DNA of 64,000 bases from Streptomyces sp. NBC_00654 (GTDB lineage: Bacteria; Actinomycetota; Actinomycetes; Streptomycetales; Streptomycetaceae), in assembly GCF_026341775.1 (NCBI RefSeq), contig NZ_JAPEOB010000003.1, forward strand, positions 372,001-436,000. Direction: 5' to 3'. The notes under the pieces are model-generated. The model had not been told where the DNA came from. It saw nothing but the letters and a program-made list of their open reading frames with translations, and ran no database searches. This document shows, in pieces, positions 34,099-42,746 of the stretch (within the stretch, counting starts at the first letter, position 1; every line of letters begins with the position of its first letter). Made by a program: the position numbers and the translations under genes.

Positions 34099-35040
34099 TC
34101 AGGGTTTGACGGCGATCCGGCCCTCGTCCATGCGCAGCAGCAACAGCCGCTCGCCGGTCTTCTCCAGGAACTCGTCGACGGCCTGCCGCGACCCCTGCCA
34201 GTACCCGTAGTCGTCGATCAGCAGCACTCCCCCGCTCACCAGCCGTGAGTAGAGGTGCTCCAGCTCGTGCTTGGTGGAGGCGTACCAGTCGGTGTCGAGG
34301 CGCAGGACCGAGATCCGCTCCGGCGCGTTCGCCGGGAGGGTGTCCTCGACCCTGCCCCGCACATAGTGGATACGGTTCTTCGGGTACGGGACGGTCCCGA
34401 AACCCGCCATGACGTCCTCCAGCGAGGCCACCGCCCAGATCGGCCGGTCCTTGGCCTGGGCGTCGAGCAGCTCCTGCGCCGACCTGCCGTCGCGCCGCAG
34501 GTCCTCCGCCGTGGGCGGGGTCATGCCCTCGTACGTGTCGAAGAGGTACAGCTCGCGCTCGGTCTCGCCGAGCGACAGCAGGGTCTTGGCGCAGGCCTGC
34601 ATGGAACCGCCGCGCCACACACCGCACTCGACGATGTCGCCGGGGATGTCGTGCCGGACGATGTGCCGGGTCGCCAGGATGAGGGCGTTGAGCCGCTCGG
34701 GAGACGTCATCGAGTACGGCTTGACCGCACGGATGATGTCCTTCGCCTCGTCGTCGTAGTCCGCCGGGAACTGCGCGACGGCCTTCGGCTTCGGCTTGGG
34801 CTTCGCTTCCGCCTCCGGCCCGGGGGCCGGCTCCGTCCGGGCCACGACGGGTTCGGGGGCCGGTTCCGCCGGGGCGGTACGGGCGGCGGGCACCGTCACG
34901 CGCCTGAGCTGATATCCGGTGAACTGCTGAAGGACGCCGTTGACGGCGTTGCGCCAAGCCATGCCCCGGGACAGTACGCGCGGTTTGCGGCACATGTCAT
35001 CTTTCGTCAACCTGCCATTGATTCGCCCCTGTTGCCCCAT
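34099..35040 (-). CDS. TylF/MycF-type SAM-dependent O-methyltransferase
   Basis: 313 residues from the ATG at 35040, two bases after the stop of the upstream methyltransferase. ATGs at 34995 (MCRKPRVLS) and at the later MAWRNAVNG are alternatives, since the first 25 residues are not conserved. A Pro/Ala/Lys-rich linker leads to the class I methyltransferase: DIVECGVWRGGSMQACAKTL (SAM loop), LYLFDTYEGMTPP, and the metal-binding ISVLRLDTDWYASTKHEL and LLIDDYGYWQG. TylF relatives methylate sugar hydroxyls, so methylation of the wall-polymer sugar is the likely job here. Confidence 0.85.
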   Translation of the reverse strand: MGQQGRINGRLTKDDMCRKPRVLSRGMAWRNAVNGVLQQFTGYQLRRVTVPAARTAPAEPAPEPVVARTEPAPGPEAEAKPKPKPKAVAQFPADYDDEAKDIIRAVKPYSMTSPERLNALILATRHIVRHDIPGDIVECGVWRGGSMQACAKTLLSLGETERELYLFDTYEGMTPPTAEDLRRDGRSAQELLDAQAKDRPIWAVASLEDVMAGFGTVPYPKNRIHYVRGRVEDTLPANAPERISVLRLDTDWYASTKHELEHLYSRLVSGGVLLIDDYGYWQGSRQAVDEFLEKTGERLLLLRMDEGRIAVKP

Positions 35041-35042
35041 GG

Positions 35043-35831
35043 TCAGGAACCGGCTTCGGCCTGCGCGGGAACGTCCCCGGTTGCCGTACGCTCCGGTACG
35101 CCTCCGGGGGCCGCGGCCGGGAACGGTCCGGGGACCCCGGCGGGAACCCCCTCGGGACGGCCGCACCGCTCACGCCCCTCCAGGGTCCGGGGCAGCGGCA
35201 CGCCGTCGACCCCACCGACCCGGTTCGCCCACCAGACGGCCAGCTCCCGTACGGCGAACATGGTCAGCCGGGGGTAGCGCCGCGGCTTGCGGAAGACGCC
35301 GACGGAGTCGCCCCAGTAGGCGGCCTTCCCGTCGATCGCCCGGTAGTCGTGCCAGATGCCCTTCGTCGGCGGGAAGTCCGTGTACGCCTCGCGGAGTTCG
35401 AGCCGGGAGTGGGCGGCCAGGGCGCGGAATCCGTCCGGGTAGTAGCGCCAGCAGTCCTGGGCGTCGTGGACGTGCCCGCGCGAGGGGGCGGTGATGAAGG
35501 CGTGCCCGCCGGGCTTCAGGACCCTGGCGATCTCCAGCATCGTCGCCCAGAAGAACGGGATGTGTTCGAAGGCCTGCCCGGACAGCACGACATCGGCGCT
35601 GCCGGACCTGGCGGGGATGCGGTACGGCCTGGTCATCACGGCGTCGACGTTGGGGCCGTCGAGCACGTCGACCCCGAAGTAGTCGATGTCGTGCCCGGCG
35701 AGCAGCCCCTTGTGGGTACGCGTCTGCCGCCCGGAGACGCGCGAGCCGAGGTCGACGACGCGATGCCTGGTCGACGTGGGCAGATACTCCTCGATGCAGA
35801 GTGCCATCTGCTCGTAGGCGGACCGGTGCAT
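35043..35831 (-). CDS. Class I SAM-dependent methyltransferase
   Basis: 262 residues from the ATG at 35831 (MHRSAYEQMALCIEEYL). The motif-I strand RVVDLGSRVSGRQTRTHKGL lacks the usual GxGxG but keeps the acidic end of the next strand (YFGVDVLDGPNVD). Then come ADVVLSGQAFEHIPFFWATM and IARVLKPGGHAFITAPSRG, typical of methyltransferase-11-like enzymes found in glycan clusters. The C-terminal 40 residues are Pro/Gly-rich and probably disordered. It is placed between a TagF-like gene and the TylF-type methyltransferase on the same strand, so it probably modifies the same polymer. Confidence 0.85.
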   Translation of the reverse strand: MHRSAYEQMALCIEEYLPTSTRHRVVDLGSRVSGRQTRTHKGLLAGHDIDYFGVDVLDGPNVDAVMTRPYRIPARSGSADVVLSGQAFEHIPFFWATMLEIARVLKPGGHAFITAPSRGHVHDAQDCWRYYPDGFRALAAHSRLELREAYTDFPPTKGIWHDYRAIDGKAAYWGDSVGVFRKPRRYPRLTMFAVRELAVWWANRVGGVDGVPLPRTLEGRERCGRPEGVPAGVPGPFPAAAPGGVPERTATGDVPAQAEAGS

Positions 35832-35949
35832 GGACGTTCTCCCAACATTGCGGTGTGCGCGAGCTGTTGAGGACAACGACGGGGCCGGGCAGAGGGGTCG
35901 CACCGACTGTGGACACTGCGCCGTTCGAGTGGCGCGCCACCTCGGCCCT

Positions 35950-38154
35950 TCAGCCCGTTCCGAAGAACCGCCGCACGACGCGCTCCGCCGCGTGCCCGTC
36001 GTCGTACGGACAGAACCGCTCCCGGAACGCGGTGCGCAGGGCGGCCGTCCGGGGGGAGCACCACTCGCCCGACCGCACCACCTCCAGCAGCTCGTCCTGG
36101 GTCGCGGCGACGGCCCCCGGGGTGTCGCCGGGGAGCCCGGAGAGCAGGTCGAAGTACGTTCCGCGCGAGGCCCGGTAGGCGTCCCAGTCGGGGGCGTAGC
36201 AGATGAGCGGGCGGTCCAGGCAGGCGTAGTCGAACATCAGGGAGGAGTAGTCGGTGATCAACGCGTCGGCCGCCAGGCAGAGTTCCTCGACGCTCGGGTG
36301 GCCCGTGACGTCGATGGCGCGGCCGGATCCTTCGAGCCCCGCCGAACGCCCGTAGAAATAGTGGGCCCGCACCAGCACCACGTACTGGGGCCCCAGTTCA
36401 CGGGTGAACCGGTCCAGGTCGAGCCGCGGGACGAAGCCCCTGCGGTAGTCGCGGTGGGTCGGGGCGTACAGCAGGGCGGTCTGCCCGGGGGCGATGCCGA
36501 GGCCGGCGCGCAGCTTCGCGATCCGGTCCCGCGTGGCGGTGAAGAAGATGTCGTTGCGCGGATGGCCGAGGTCGAGGTGCTCGTACGAGGACGGGTAGAC
36601 CCGGTCCCAGATCTCGGTGGTGTGCGGGTTGGCGGAGAGGCTGAAGTCCCACTGGTCGGCGTGGGCGAGGATCTTCTCGAAGCTGATGCCGTTGGTCAGC
36701 GCCGGGTAGCTCCGCTGGTCCAGGCCCATGGTCTTCAGCGGGGTCCCGTGGTGGGTCTGGAGGTAGCGCTGGCCGGGGCGTTTGGTGAAGCCGCCGGGGA
36801 AGCTGGAGTTGTTGATGAGATACGTCGCGGTGGCCATGGCCCGCCAGTAGGCGCGCGAGCCCTCGATGACGTACTCGATGCCCGGCGGGACCCGGTCGCG
36901 GTACCGGGAGGAGACCACCCACAGGCCGCGGATGTGCGGGACGAGTTCGCGGGCCTCGGCGTGGATGGCGGCCGGGTTGCAGGCGACGCCCCGGTTCCAG
37001 TAGGCCCCGTACACGGCGAGGTCCGGGTCCAGCGGCCGGTGCAGGTCGGCACGGTAGGCGGCCCCCATGACCCGGGTGCGCAGCGCCTTCCTGCTCCGCA
37101 CCGACGCCTCCCGGGTCCGGGCGCGGCCGGTCCGGGCGGCCTGCCGGGCGCGGTGGGCGGCGTATCCGCCCGGCAGCCCGGCGGCCCGGAAGAAGGCCGC
37201 CCGGTCGCCGGGCCGGATCCGGCCGGGGTCCGCCAGGACGGCCAGCAGATGCGCGGTACGGAGGGGGTGGACGCGGGGGTCCTCGCCGGTCTCGGCGAGG
37301 AGGCGGGCGTAGGCGTCGATGACCGCGAAGTGCGCGCGGCCCGGCGTGGTGGCGAAGGTACCGGCGCGGCGCAGGCGGTGGCGGACGCAGAGCCGGTCCA
37401 GCCGGTCGAGCGTGCCGGAACCGGCGGCGAGCAGACGCGCACGGTGGACGGGGAGAACGTCCTCGTACGGGCCGTCGGGGAAGCGGAGCCGGTGGGCCGT
37501 CCAGAACGCGCGGCGGAAGAGCTGGGCGCCGGGGGCGGGCGCCTCGTCCGGCGGCCGGACGTCCCCCCACCAGTCGACACGGTCATGGCCGAGGCACAGG
37601 ACATCCGGCCCGCCCGTGTCCGGCCCGTCCGCGTCAGACCGTTGCGCGTCCGCCCCCTCCCCGTCCGGCCGTTGCGCGTCCGGCCCCTCCCCGTCCGGCC
37701 CGTCCGCGTCAGACCGTTGCCCGTCCGGCCCCTCCCCGTCCGGCCGTTGCGCGTCCAGCCGTTCCGCCATCGCCCCCAGCGCGCCCGGCAGCAACAGATC
37801 CTCGGGGTCCAGGAAGAGGAGGTACCGGCCCCGCGCCACGGCCGCCCCGGCATTCCGGGCCGCGCCGGTGCCGGTCGCGGAAGCGGACGCCGTACCCGCC
37901 CCGGTTGCCGGGTGTCCGTCCCCCCGGGGTCCGTCCGGCGGTGCCAGCACCCGCACCCGGGGATCGCGCCGCGCGTACTCGGCGGCGATCGCCGCGCCGC
38001 CGTCCGCCGAACCGTCGTCGACGACGATCAGCTCCCACGCGCACGGCCCGGCCCCAGCACCCGCACCCGCCACCACCTGCCCGCACACGGAGTCCAGGGC
38101 CGCTCTCAGATATCCCTGGGAACGGTGGACGGCCACGACGACACTGAGCAGCAT
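35950..38154 (-). CDS. GT2-TagF-like fusion with repeat expansion in the GT2 domain
   Basis: 734 residues. The GT2 domain keeps LIVVDDGSADGG and LFLDPEDLLLPG (DxED). It carries two low-complexity insertions: a Gly/Ala/Thr stretch before ARNAGAAVARG, and residues about 130-183. The second is an Asp/Gly/Pro-rich tandem repeat of the type GPDGQRSDADGPDGEGPD, after which the fold resumes (VLCLGHDRVDWWG). The C-terminal glycerophosphotransferase domain (about 365-730) has THHGTPLKTMG (about 466) and ITDYSSLMFDYACLDRP (about 631). It closely resembles the protein at 24098-26335, suggesting a duplicated pair. It is divergent from the gene at 38257 across a 102-bp promoter region. Confidence 0.88.
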   Translation of the reverse strand: MLLSVVVAVHRSQGYLRAALDSVCGQVVAGAGAGAGPCAWELIVVDDGSADGGAAIAAEYARRDPRVRVLAPPDGPRGDGHPATGAGTASASATGTGAARNAGAAVARGRYLLFLDPEDLLLPGALGAMAERLDAQRPDGEGPDGQRSDADGPDGEGPDAQRPDGEGADAQRSDADGPDTGGPDVLCLGHDRVDWWGDVRPPDEAPAPGAQLFRRAFWTAHRLRFPDGPYEDVLPVHRARLLAAGSGTLDRLDRLCVRHRLRRAGTFATTPGRAHFAVIDAYARLLAETGEDPRVHPLRTAHLLAVLADPGRIRPGDRAAFFRAAGLPGGYAAHRARQAARTGRARTREASVRSRKALRTRVMGAAYRADLHRPLDPDLAVYGAYWNRGVACNPAAIHAEARELVPHIRGLWVVSSRYRDRVPPGIEYVIEGSRAYWRAMATATYLINNSSFPGGFTKRPGQRYLQTHHGTPLKTMGLDQRSYPALTNGISFEKILAHADQWDFSLSANPHTTEIWDRVYPSSYEHLDLGHPRNDIFFTATRDRIAKLRAGLGIAPGQTALLYAPTHRDYRRGFVPRLDLDRFTRELGPQYVVLVRAHYFYGRSAGLEGSGRAIDVTGHPSVEELCLAADALITDYSSLMFDYACLDRPLICYAPDWDAYRASRGTYFDLLSGLPGDTPGAVAATQDELLEVVRSGEWCSPRTAALRTAFRERFCPYDDGHAAERVVRRFFGTG
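37605..37757. repeat. Tandem repeats of 15-36 bp inside a GT2 domain
   Basis: The unit cgtccggcc-cctcc plus cgtccggcc-gttgcg is repeated in a nested way over about 150 bp. It encodes PDGEGPDAQRPDG-type repeats on the minus strand. The reading frame is kept, so the array is tolerated as a surface loop; copy number may vary. Confidence 0.8.
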
Positions 38155-38256
38155 GGCAGCCGAGCGTAATCGCGCCCGTGCGCATGGCGGTCACCCCATT
38201 CACCCGTTCGGGGCAGCGCCGGTGACCCGGTGGTCCCACCCCGGTTGAGGCAGGGC

Positions 38257-41200
38257 ATGAAGCCACTCCTCAGCGTCGTCGTCCCGGTCCACAACGTCGA
38301 GGACTACCTCGGGGCGTGCCTGCGGTCGGTGGCCGGACAGACCCTCGACGCGATCGAGGTGGTGCTCGTCGATGACGGCTCGACGGATGGCAGCCGCCGG
38401 ATCGCGGAGGAGTTCGCGGCACGCGACAGCCGCTTCCGCTGCGTCCACCAGCCCAACGCGGGGCTCAGCGCGGCCCGGAACGCCGGGGTCCGCCACACCA
38501 CTCCCGGCGTCCCGTACCTGGCGTTCGCCGACAGCGACGACATCGTCGTGCACGACGCGTACGAACGGATGCTGGCCTCCCTGGAGTCGACCGGCTCCGA
38601 CCTGGTGACCGGCAATGTGTGGCGGCTCGACGAGCGGGGGCGGCAGCAGGCCTGGCAGTACCGCTGGCTGACCGGCACCCACCGCCGTACCCACATCACC
38701 CGTGATCCGCGCCTGCTCGCGGACCGGGTCGCCTGGAACAAGGTGTTCCGGCGCTCGTTCTGGGACCGGCACGCCTTCGCCTTCCCCGAGGGGAAGCTCT
38801 ACGAGGACACCCCGGTGATGATCCCGGCGCACCACCTCGCCCGGTCCGCCGACGTCCTGCACGAACACGTCTACTACTGGCGGGTGCGGGAGGGGTCGAT
38901 CACCCGGCGGCGTACGGACGTCCAGGGCGTACGGGACCGGATCGCCGCGTGCGAGCAGGTCAGCGCGTTCCTCGCAGGCCGGGACCCGGCGCAGCGGCGG
39001 GCGTACGACACGTCCTGTCTGCGCGACGACTTCGTGTACTTCCTGGACGGGCTGCCGATGGGCGGCACGGCCTACCGTTCGGCGTTCCTGGCGGACGCGG
39101 GCGCGTTCCTGGACCGGGCCGGGGACGGTGTCCTGGACGGACTGCCGGTGGAGCTGCGCATCAAGTGGCAGCTGGTACGGGAACGCCGGCTGGACGAGCT
39201 GCTGGCCGTCCTCGCCTTCGAGCGGACCAACGGCGCGGGAACGTTCGCGGTCGAGGGGCTGCCGGGGCGGCGGCGGGCGGTCTACCCCGGTGTCGACGGG
39301 GCGAGCGCCCGGCTGTCCCGTACCGATCTGCCCGCCGTGGCACGGCTGTCGGACGCGTCCTGGGGGCAGGACGGGAAGCTCCGGCTGCGCGGGTACGCGT
39401 ACATCCGCAACCTCGCGGCGGGGACGGCCCGGCACTCGCTCAAGGTGGGGATGGTGCGTACGGCCGAGGGCCGGCGGCTGCGGACCGTGCCCGTACGGTC
39501 CGTCCCGATGCCCGGGGCGACCGTCGACTCGGGGCAGGAGCCGCACTGTTACGACCACTCCGGCTTCGAGATGGTCCTCGACCCGCACCGGCTGGGGCCG
39601 GGCGGCTGGCTGGTGGGGATCGTGGTCGCCGGTCATGGCGTGGCCCGCCGCGTGGCCGTGCGCGCCGTGGACGCCGCCGCCGCGCAGCCCCTGGTCCACG
39701 ACCTGGGCGGGGGACGGCGGGCGGTGCTCGGCTACCTGGGCGGCCGCCTCGTGCTGACCGTGTCGCAGGTGCCCGCGCTGGCCGAGGCTCACGACGGCGA
39801 CGGAAGCGGAGGGACCCTTGAGGTGACCGGCCGGCTGTACGGGGCGGCCCGCCCGGCCGCCCTGCTGCTGACCCGTGACGGGGCGGCCGAAGGTGCTGGG
39901 GCGGAGTGGAGCTGTCCGGTGGTGTGCGGGGACGAAGGGAGCGAGGGGGACGGCGGGGCCGGCGGGGGCGCGGGCCGTGAGGGGGGCGTCGCGGTCTTCT
40001 CGGCGCGCGTTCCCCTGGCGGACCTCGCCGCCGTACCGCCCGCCCCGCACCTGGCTCCCATCGAGGTCGAACCGGAATCCGGTGTGCGCTGGCGGGCCCG
40101 GCTGGTCATGGCCGACGGGACGCGGGTCCCGCTGGCCGCCGCCCCGGACCTGCCGCCTCCGGCCCTCGCCGACGCGGCGGGCGAGCTGGTGGTGGACGTG
40201 AGCGGGCAGCCGTTCGCGGACGGGGCGGAGTGGGCGGAGGACGGCAGGCTGCGCATCACGGGTACGGCGGCGGAGACGGGAACGGCGGCAGCGGCTCCGG
40301 CGAGGGCGGGGGCGGAACCCGGGACCGGCGCCGGAACCCAGGACTCCCTCACGCTCCGCCACGAGACCCTGCGCGAGACGGTGACCGTGCCCATGGACCG
40401 CCGGGCGGGCCGCTTCACCGCGCTGGTCCCCGGCTCTCTCCCGGAAGGCCGGTGGGCCCTGTACCTCCACGACACCCCGGTCCGTGTCCTGGCCTCCCTC
40501 GCCGCCCGCCTCCCCGTCCGGAACGACAAGCGGAACGAGAACCGGAACGAGAGCCGGAGCGAGAAGGTGACCGAGAGCAGGAACGAGAACCGGCACGCCG
40601 AGCCGGTGCTCGACCGGCGGCACGGCGACCGGCTGACCGTGTACATCGGCCCGTTCCTCGCCCCCGCCGAGCGGGGCGCGTACCGCCAGCGCCGTCTGCG
40701 CACCACGCACTACCGGGACCGGCGCACGCTCCCGCTCCGCGACGCCGTCCTCTACGCGGGCGGGGACTCCCCCCGGGCCGTCCACGCCGAGCTGGTACGC
40801 CGCGGCACCGACACCGAGCACCTCTACGTCACCGGCACCGTCCCCGGGCGCGCCGCACCCGTACCGCCCGCCGCGCGCCCGGTCCTCGCGCACAGCGCCG
40901 ACTGGTACGAGGCACTGGCGCGGGCCCGGCGGATCGTCACCGACGGACAGCTGCCGGTCTGGTTCGAGCGCCGCCCGGGGCAGACCGTCGTCCAGACCTG
41001 GCACGGCACCCCGCTCGGCCGCTTCGGCACCGGTCTGACGGACACCCTGTACGCCGACCATCACGACCTCGCCACTCTGCCGCACCGCTCGTCCCAGTGG
41101 TCCGTGCTGGTCTCCCCCAGCCGTTTCGCCACGCCCCTGCTGCGCCGCTCACTGGCGTACGGGGGCGAGGTGCTGGAGGCCGGCTCACCCGCGAACGACC

Positions 41201-41832
41201 TGCTCTTCTCGCCCGACCGCGACAAGACCGCCGAGCGGGTCAGGCGCGGCCTCGGTATCCCGGACGGACACCGCGTGGTGCTGTACGCGCCGACGTACCG
41301 CGACCAGCTGGCCCATGCGCCGGGCGCACTCCCCGCACACTCCTCCGCCCTGTACCGCTGGGACCCGGCGCTGGACACGCACGCCCTGGCGCGGTCGCTC
41401 GGCTCCGGCCACACGGTGCTGGTCCGCAGGCACCCCCGGGTGACCGGCGGCCCGCCGGAGGGGCCCGCCGTGCGCGACGTCTCCGGACACCCGGACACCG
41501 CCGAGCTGCTGCTGATCACCGATGTCCTGGTCACCGACTACACGGGCCTGGTGTTCGACTTCGCGCACACCGGCCGCCCGATGCTCTTCCACACCTACGA
41601 CCTGGAGCACTACCGCGACACCGTGCGCGGCTTCTGTCTGGACTTCGAGACCAGGGCCCCGGGTCCGCTGCTCGTCACCACACTGGAGGTCGCCCTGGCG
41701 CTGCGGGACACCGGGGCGCTCACGGCCCGGCACGCGGACGCGTACGAGAGCTTCCGGCGCGACTACTGCGACCTGGACGACGGCGGGGCGGCGGGCCGGG
41801 TCGCGGACCGGCTGCTCACCGACGGCGACTGA
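38257..41832 (+). CDS. GT2 glycosyltransferase fused to TagF-like glycerophosphotransferase (divergent active-site loops)
   Basis: 1191 residues from the ATG at 38257 (MKPLLSVVVPVHNVEDYL), preceded by GAGGCAGGG. The GT2 half is intact (VVLVDDGSTDGS, LAFADSDDIVV). A long beta-rich middle contains a Gly/Glu-rich stretch and a charged repeat around residues 755-780 (KRNENRNESRSEK). The transferase half has QTWHGTPLGRFG (about 915) and VTDYTGLVFDFAHTGRPM (about 1094). TDYTG replaces the usual TDYSS, a change at a normally conserved loop. It is most like the protein at 30437-33931 in layout. It is transcribed toward the TetR gene, alone on the plus strand. Confidence 0.88.
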   Translation: MKPLLSVVVPVHNVEDYLGACLRSVAGQTLDAIEVVLVDDGSTDGSRRIAEEFAARDSRFRCVHQPNAGLSAARNAGVRHTTPGVPYLAFADSDDIVVHDAYERMLASLESTGSDLVTGNVWRLDERGRQQAWQYRWLTGTHRRTHITRDPRLLADRVAWNKVFRRSFWDRHAFAFPEGKLYEDTPVMIPAHHLARSADVLHEHVYYWRVREGSITRRRTDVQGVRDRIAACEQVSAFLAGRDPAQRRAYDTSCLRDDFVYFLDGLPMGGTAYRSAFLADAGAFLDRAGDGVLDGLPVELRIKWQLVRERRLDELLAVLAFERTNGAGTFAVEGLPGRRRAVYPGVDGASARLSRTDLPAVARLSDASWGQDGKLRLRGYAYIRNLAAGTARHSLKVGMVRTAEGRRLRTVPVRSVPMPGATVDSGQEPHCYDHSGFEMVLDPHRLGPGGWLVGIVVAGHGVARRVAVRAVDAAAAQPLVHDLGGGRRAVLGYLGGRLVLTVSQVPALAEAHDGDGSGGTLEVTGRLYGAARPAALLLTRDGAAEGAGAEWSCPVVCGDEGSEGDGGAGGGAGREGGVAVFSARVPLADLAAVPPAPHLAPIEVEPESGVRWRARLVMADGTRVPLAAAPDLPPPALADAAGELVVDVSGQPFADGAEWAEDGRLRITGTAAETGTAAAAPARAGAEPGTGAGTQDSLTLRHETLRETVTVPMDRRAGRFTALVPGSLPEGRWALYLHDTPVRVLASLAARLPVRNDKRNENRNESRSEKVTESRNENRHAEPVLDRRHGDRLTVYIGPFLAPAERGAYRQRRLRTTHYRDRRTLPLRDAVLYAGGDSPRAVHAELVRRGTDTEHLYVTGTVPGRAAPVPPAARPVLAHSADWYEALARARRIVTDGQLPVWFERRPGQTVVQTWHGTPLGRFGTGLTDTLYADHHDLATLPHRSSQWSVLVSPSRFATPLLRRSLAYGGEVLEAGSPANDLLFSPDRDKTAERVRRGLGIPDGHRVVLYAPTYRDQLAHAPGALPAHSSALYRWDPALDTHALARSLGSGHTVLVRRHPRVTGGPPEGPAVRDVSGHPDTAELLLITDVLVTDYTGLVFDFAHTGRPMLFHTYDLEHYRDTVRGFCLDFETRAPGPLLVTTLEVALALRDTGALTARHADAYESFRRDYCDLDDGGAAGRVADRLLTDGD

Positions 41833-41950
41833 CGGCGGCTGACGGGAACTGATGGCAGCTGACAGGGACTGACGGCAGCGACGCCCCACGAGGACCCGCG
41901 CCGATCAGGGCCCGGTGCGGATCAGAGGCCCCATACCGATCAGGGGTCCG
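41833..41950. repeat. Two short quasi-repeat blocks between convergent genes
   Basis: From 41827 to about 41881 a 12-14-bp unit (gactgacggcagct-like) occurs about four times. From 41900 to 41956 the unit ccgatcagggg recurs four times (ccgatcaggg, cggatcagag, ccgatcaggg, ccgatcaggg). They lie in the gap between the TagF-like gene and the TetR gene. Purpose unknown. Confidence 0.6.
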
Positions 41951-41956
41951 TGCCGA

Positions 41957-42565
41957 TCAGGGGTTCCTGAGCGCGGCGACCGCCGACGCGGCCAGATCGT
42001 CCAGGTACCCCTTGGGCAGATCACCGCGGACCACGGCCAGCCGCCAGTAGAGCGGGCCGACGATCAGGTCGAGGGCCCGGCCCGGATCACTGCCCTCCGG
42101 CAGTTCGCCGCGGGCCACCGCCGCCCGGACGACGACCGCGGCGACGCCCTGCTGCGGGTCGAGCAGGGCGGCCTTGATCGTGTCCGAGATCTCCGGATTG
42201 CGGGCCGCCTCGACGAGCAGGTCCGGGATCACCTGCGAGGCGACGGGGTGGCGCAGCGCGTACGCCGCCAGTTCGAGCACGGCTCGCACATCCCCGTACA
42301 GCGAACCGGTGGCCGGGGCCGGCATGCCCTGGGCCGCGACTGCCGAGACCAGGTCCAGGACGAGGTGGAGCTTGGACTTCCAGCGGCGGTAGACGGCGGT
42401 CTTGCCGACGCCCGCACGCCGCGCGATGCCCTCGATGGACATCCGGGCGAATCCCGAGGCGGCCAGTTCCTCGAAGACGGCGGCGCGGATGGCGTCGGTC
42501 ACGTCCTCTCGCAGCACGGCGGCGCCTGCCGGGGCGCGGCGGCGGGATCCCCGTTCAGTGGTCAT
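41957..42565 (-). CDS. TetR-family transcriptional repressor
   Basis: 202 residues. The N-terminal helix-turn-helix is at about residues 25-65 (FARMSIEGIARRAGVGKTAV then YRRWKSKLHLVLDLV), with a C-terminal ligand-binding helical domain (TetR_C type). It is divergent from the TagG-like permease gene. An imperfect 18-bp direct repeat (42585-42602 and 42634-42651) in the shared promoter is a good operator candidate. It therefore probably represses the exporter genes and itself; the inducer is unknown. Confidence 0.9.
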   Translation of the reverse strand: MTTERGSRRRAPAGAAVLREDVTDAIRAAVFEELAASGFARMSIEGIARRAGVGKTAVYRRWKSKLHLVLDLVSAVAAQGMPAPATGSLYGDVRAVLELAAYALRHPVASQVIPDLLVEAARNPEISDTIKAALLDPQQGVAAVVVRAAVARGELPEGSDPGRALDLIVGPLYWRLAVVRGDLPKGYLDDLAASAVAALRNP

Positions 42566-42584
42566 GGCCGAATGATAGTCCGTA

Positions 42585-42651
42585 ACGACGAAACGGTTGC
42601 GTTGCGACGTCGGAGCGCCCTACTCTCAGCGTGACGACGATACGGTTCCGT
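42585..42651. promoter_or_regulatory. Candidate TetR operators in the tetR/exporter promoter
   Basis: ACGACGAAACGGTTGCGT (42585-42602) and ACGACGATACGGTTCCGT (42634-42651) are 16 of 18 identical, in direct orientation and 49 bp apart. They lie between the divergent starts at 42565 and 42747. Repeated sites of this length next to a TetR gene are usually its operators. Confidence 0.6.
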
Positions 42652-42746
42652 CCCGTCGACCGCGACGTGTCGTCCCGACCACTTCCCAGCACCGCCGTCC
42701 GATGTTCCTCCGGACGTTTCACCCCCCTCCGTCGAAAGCGATCGTG

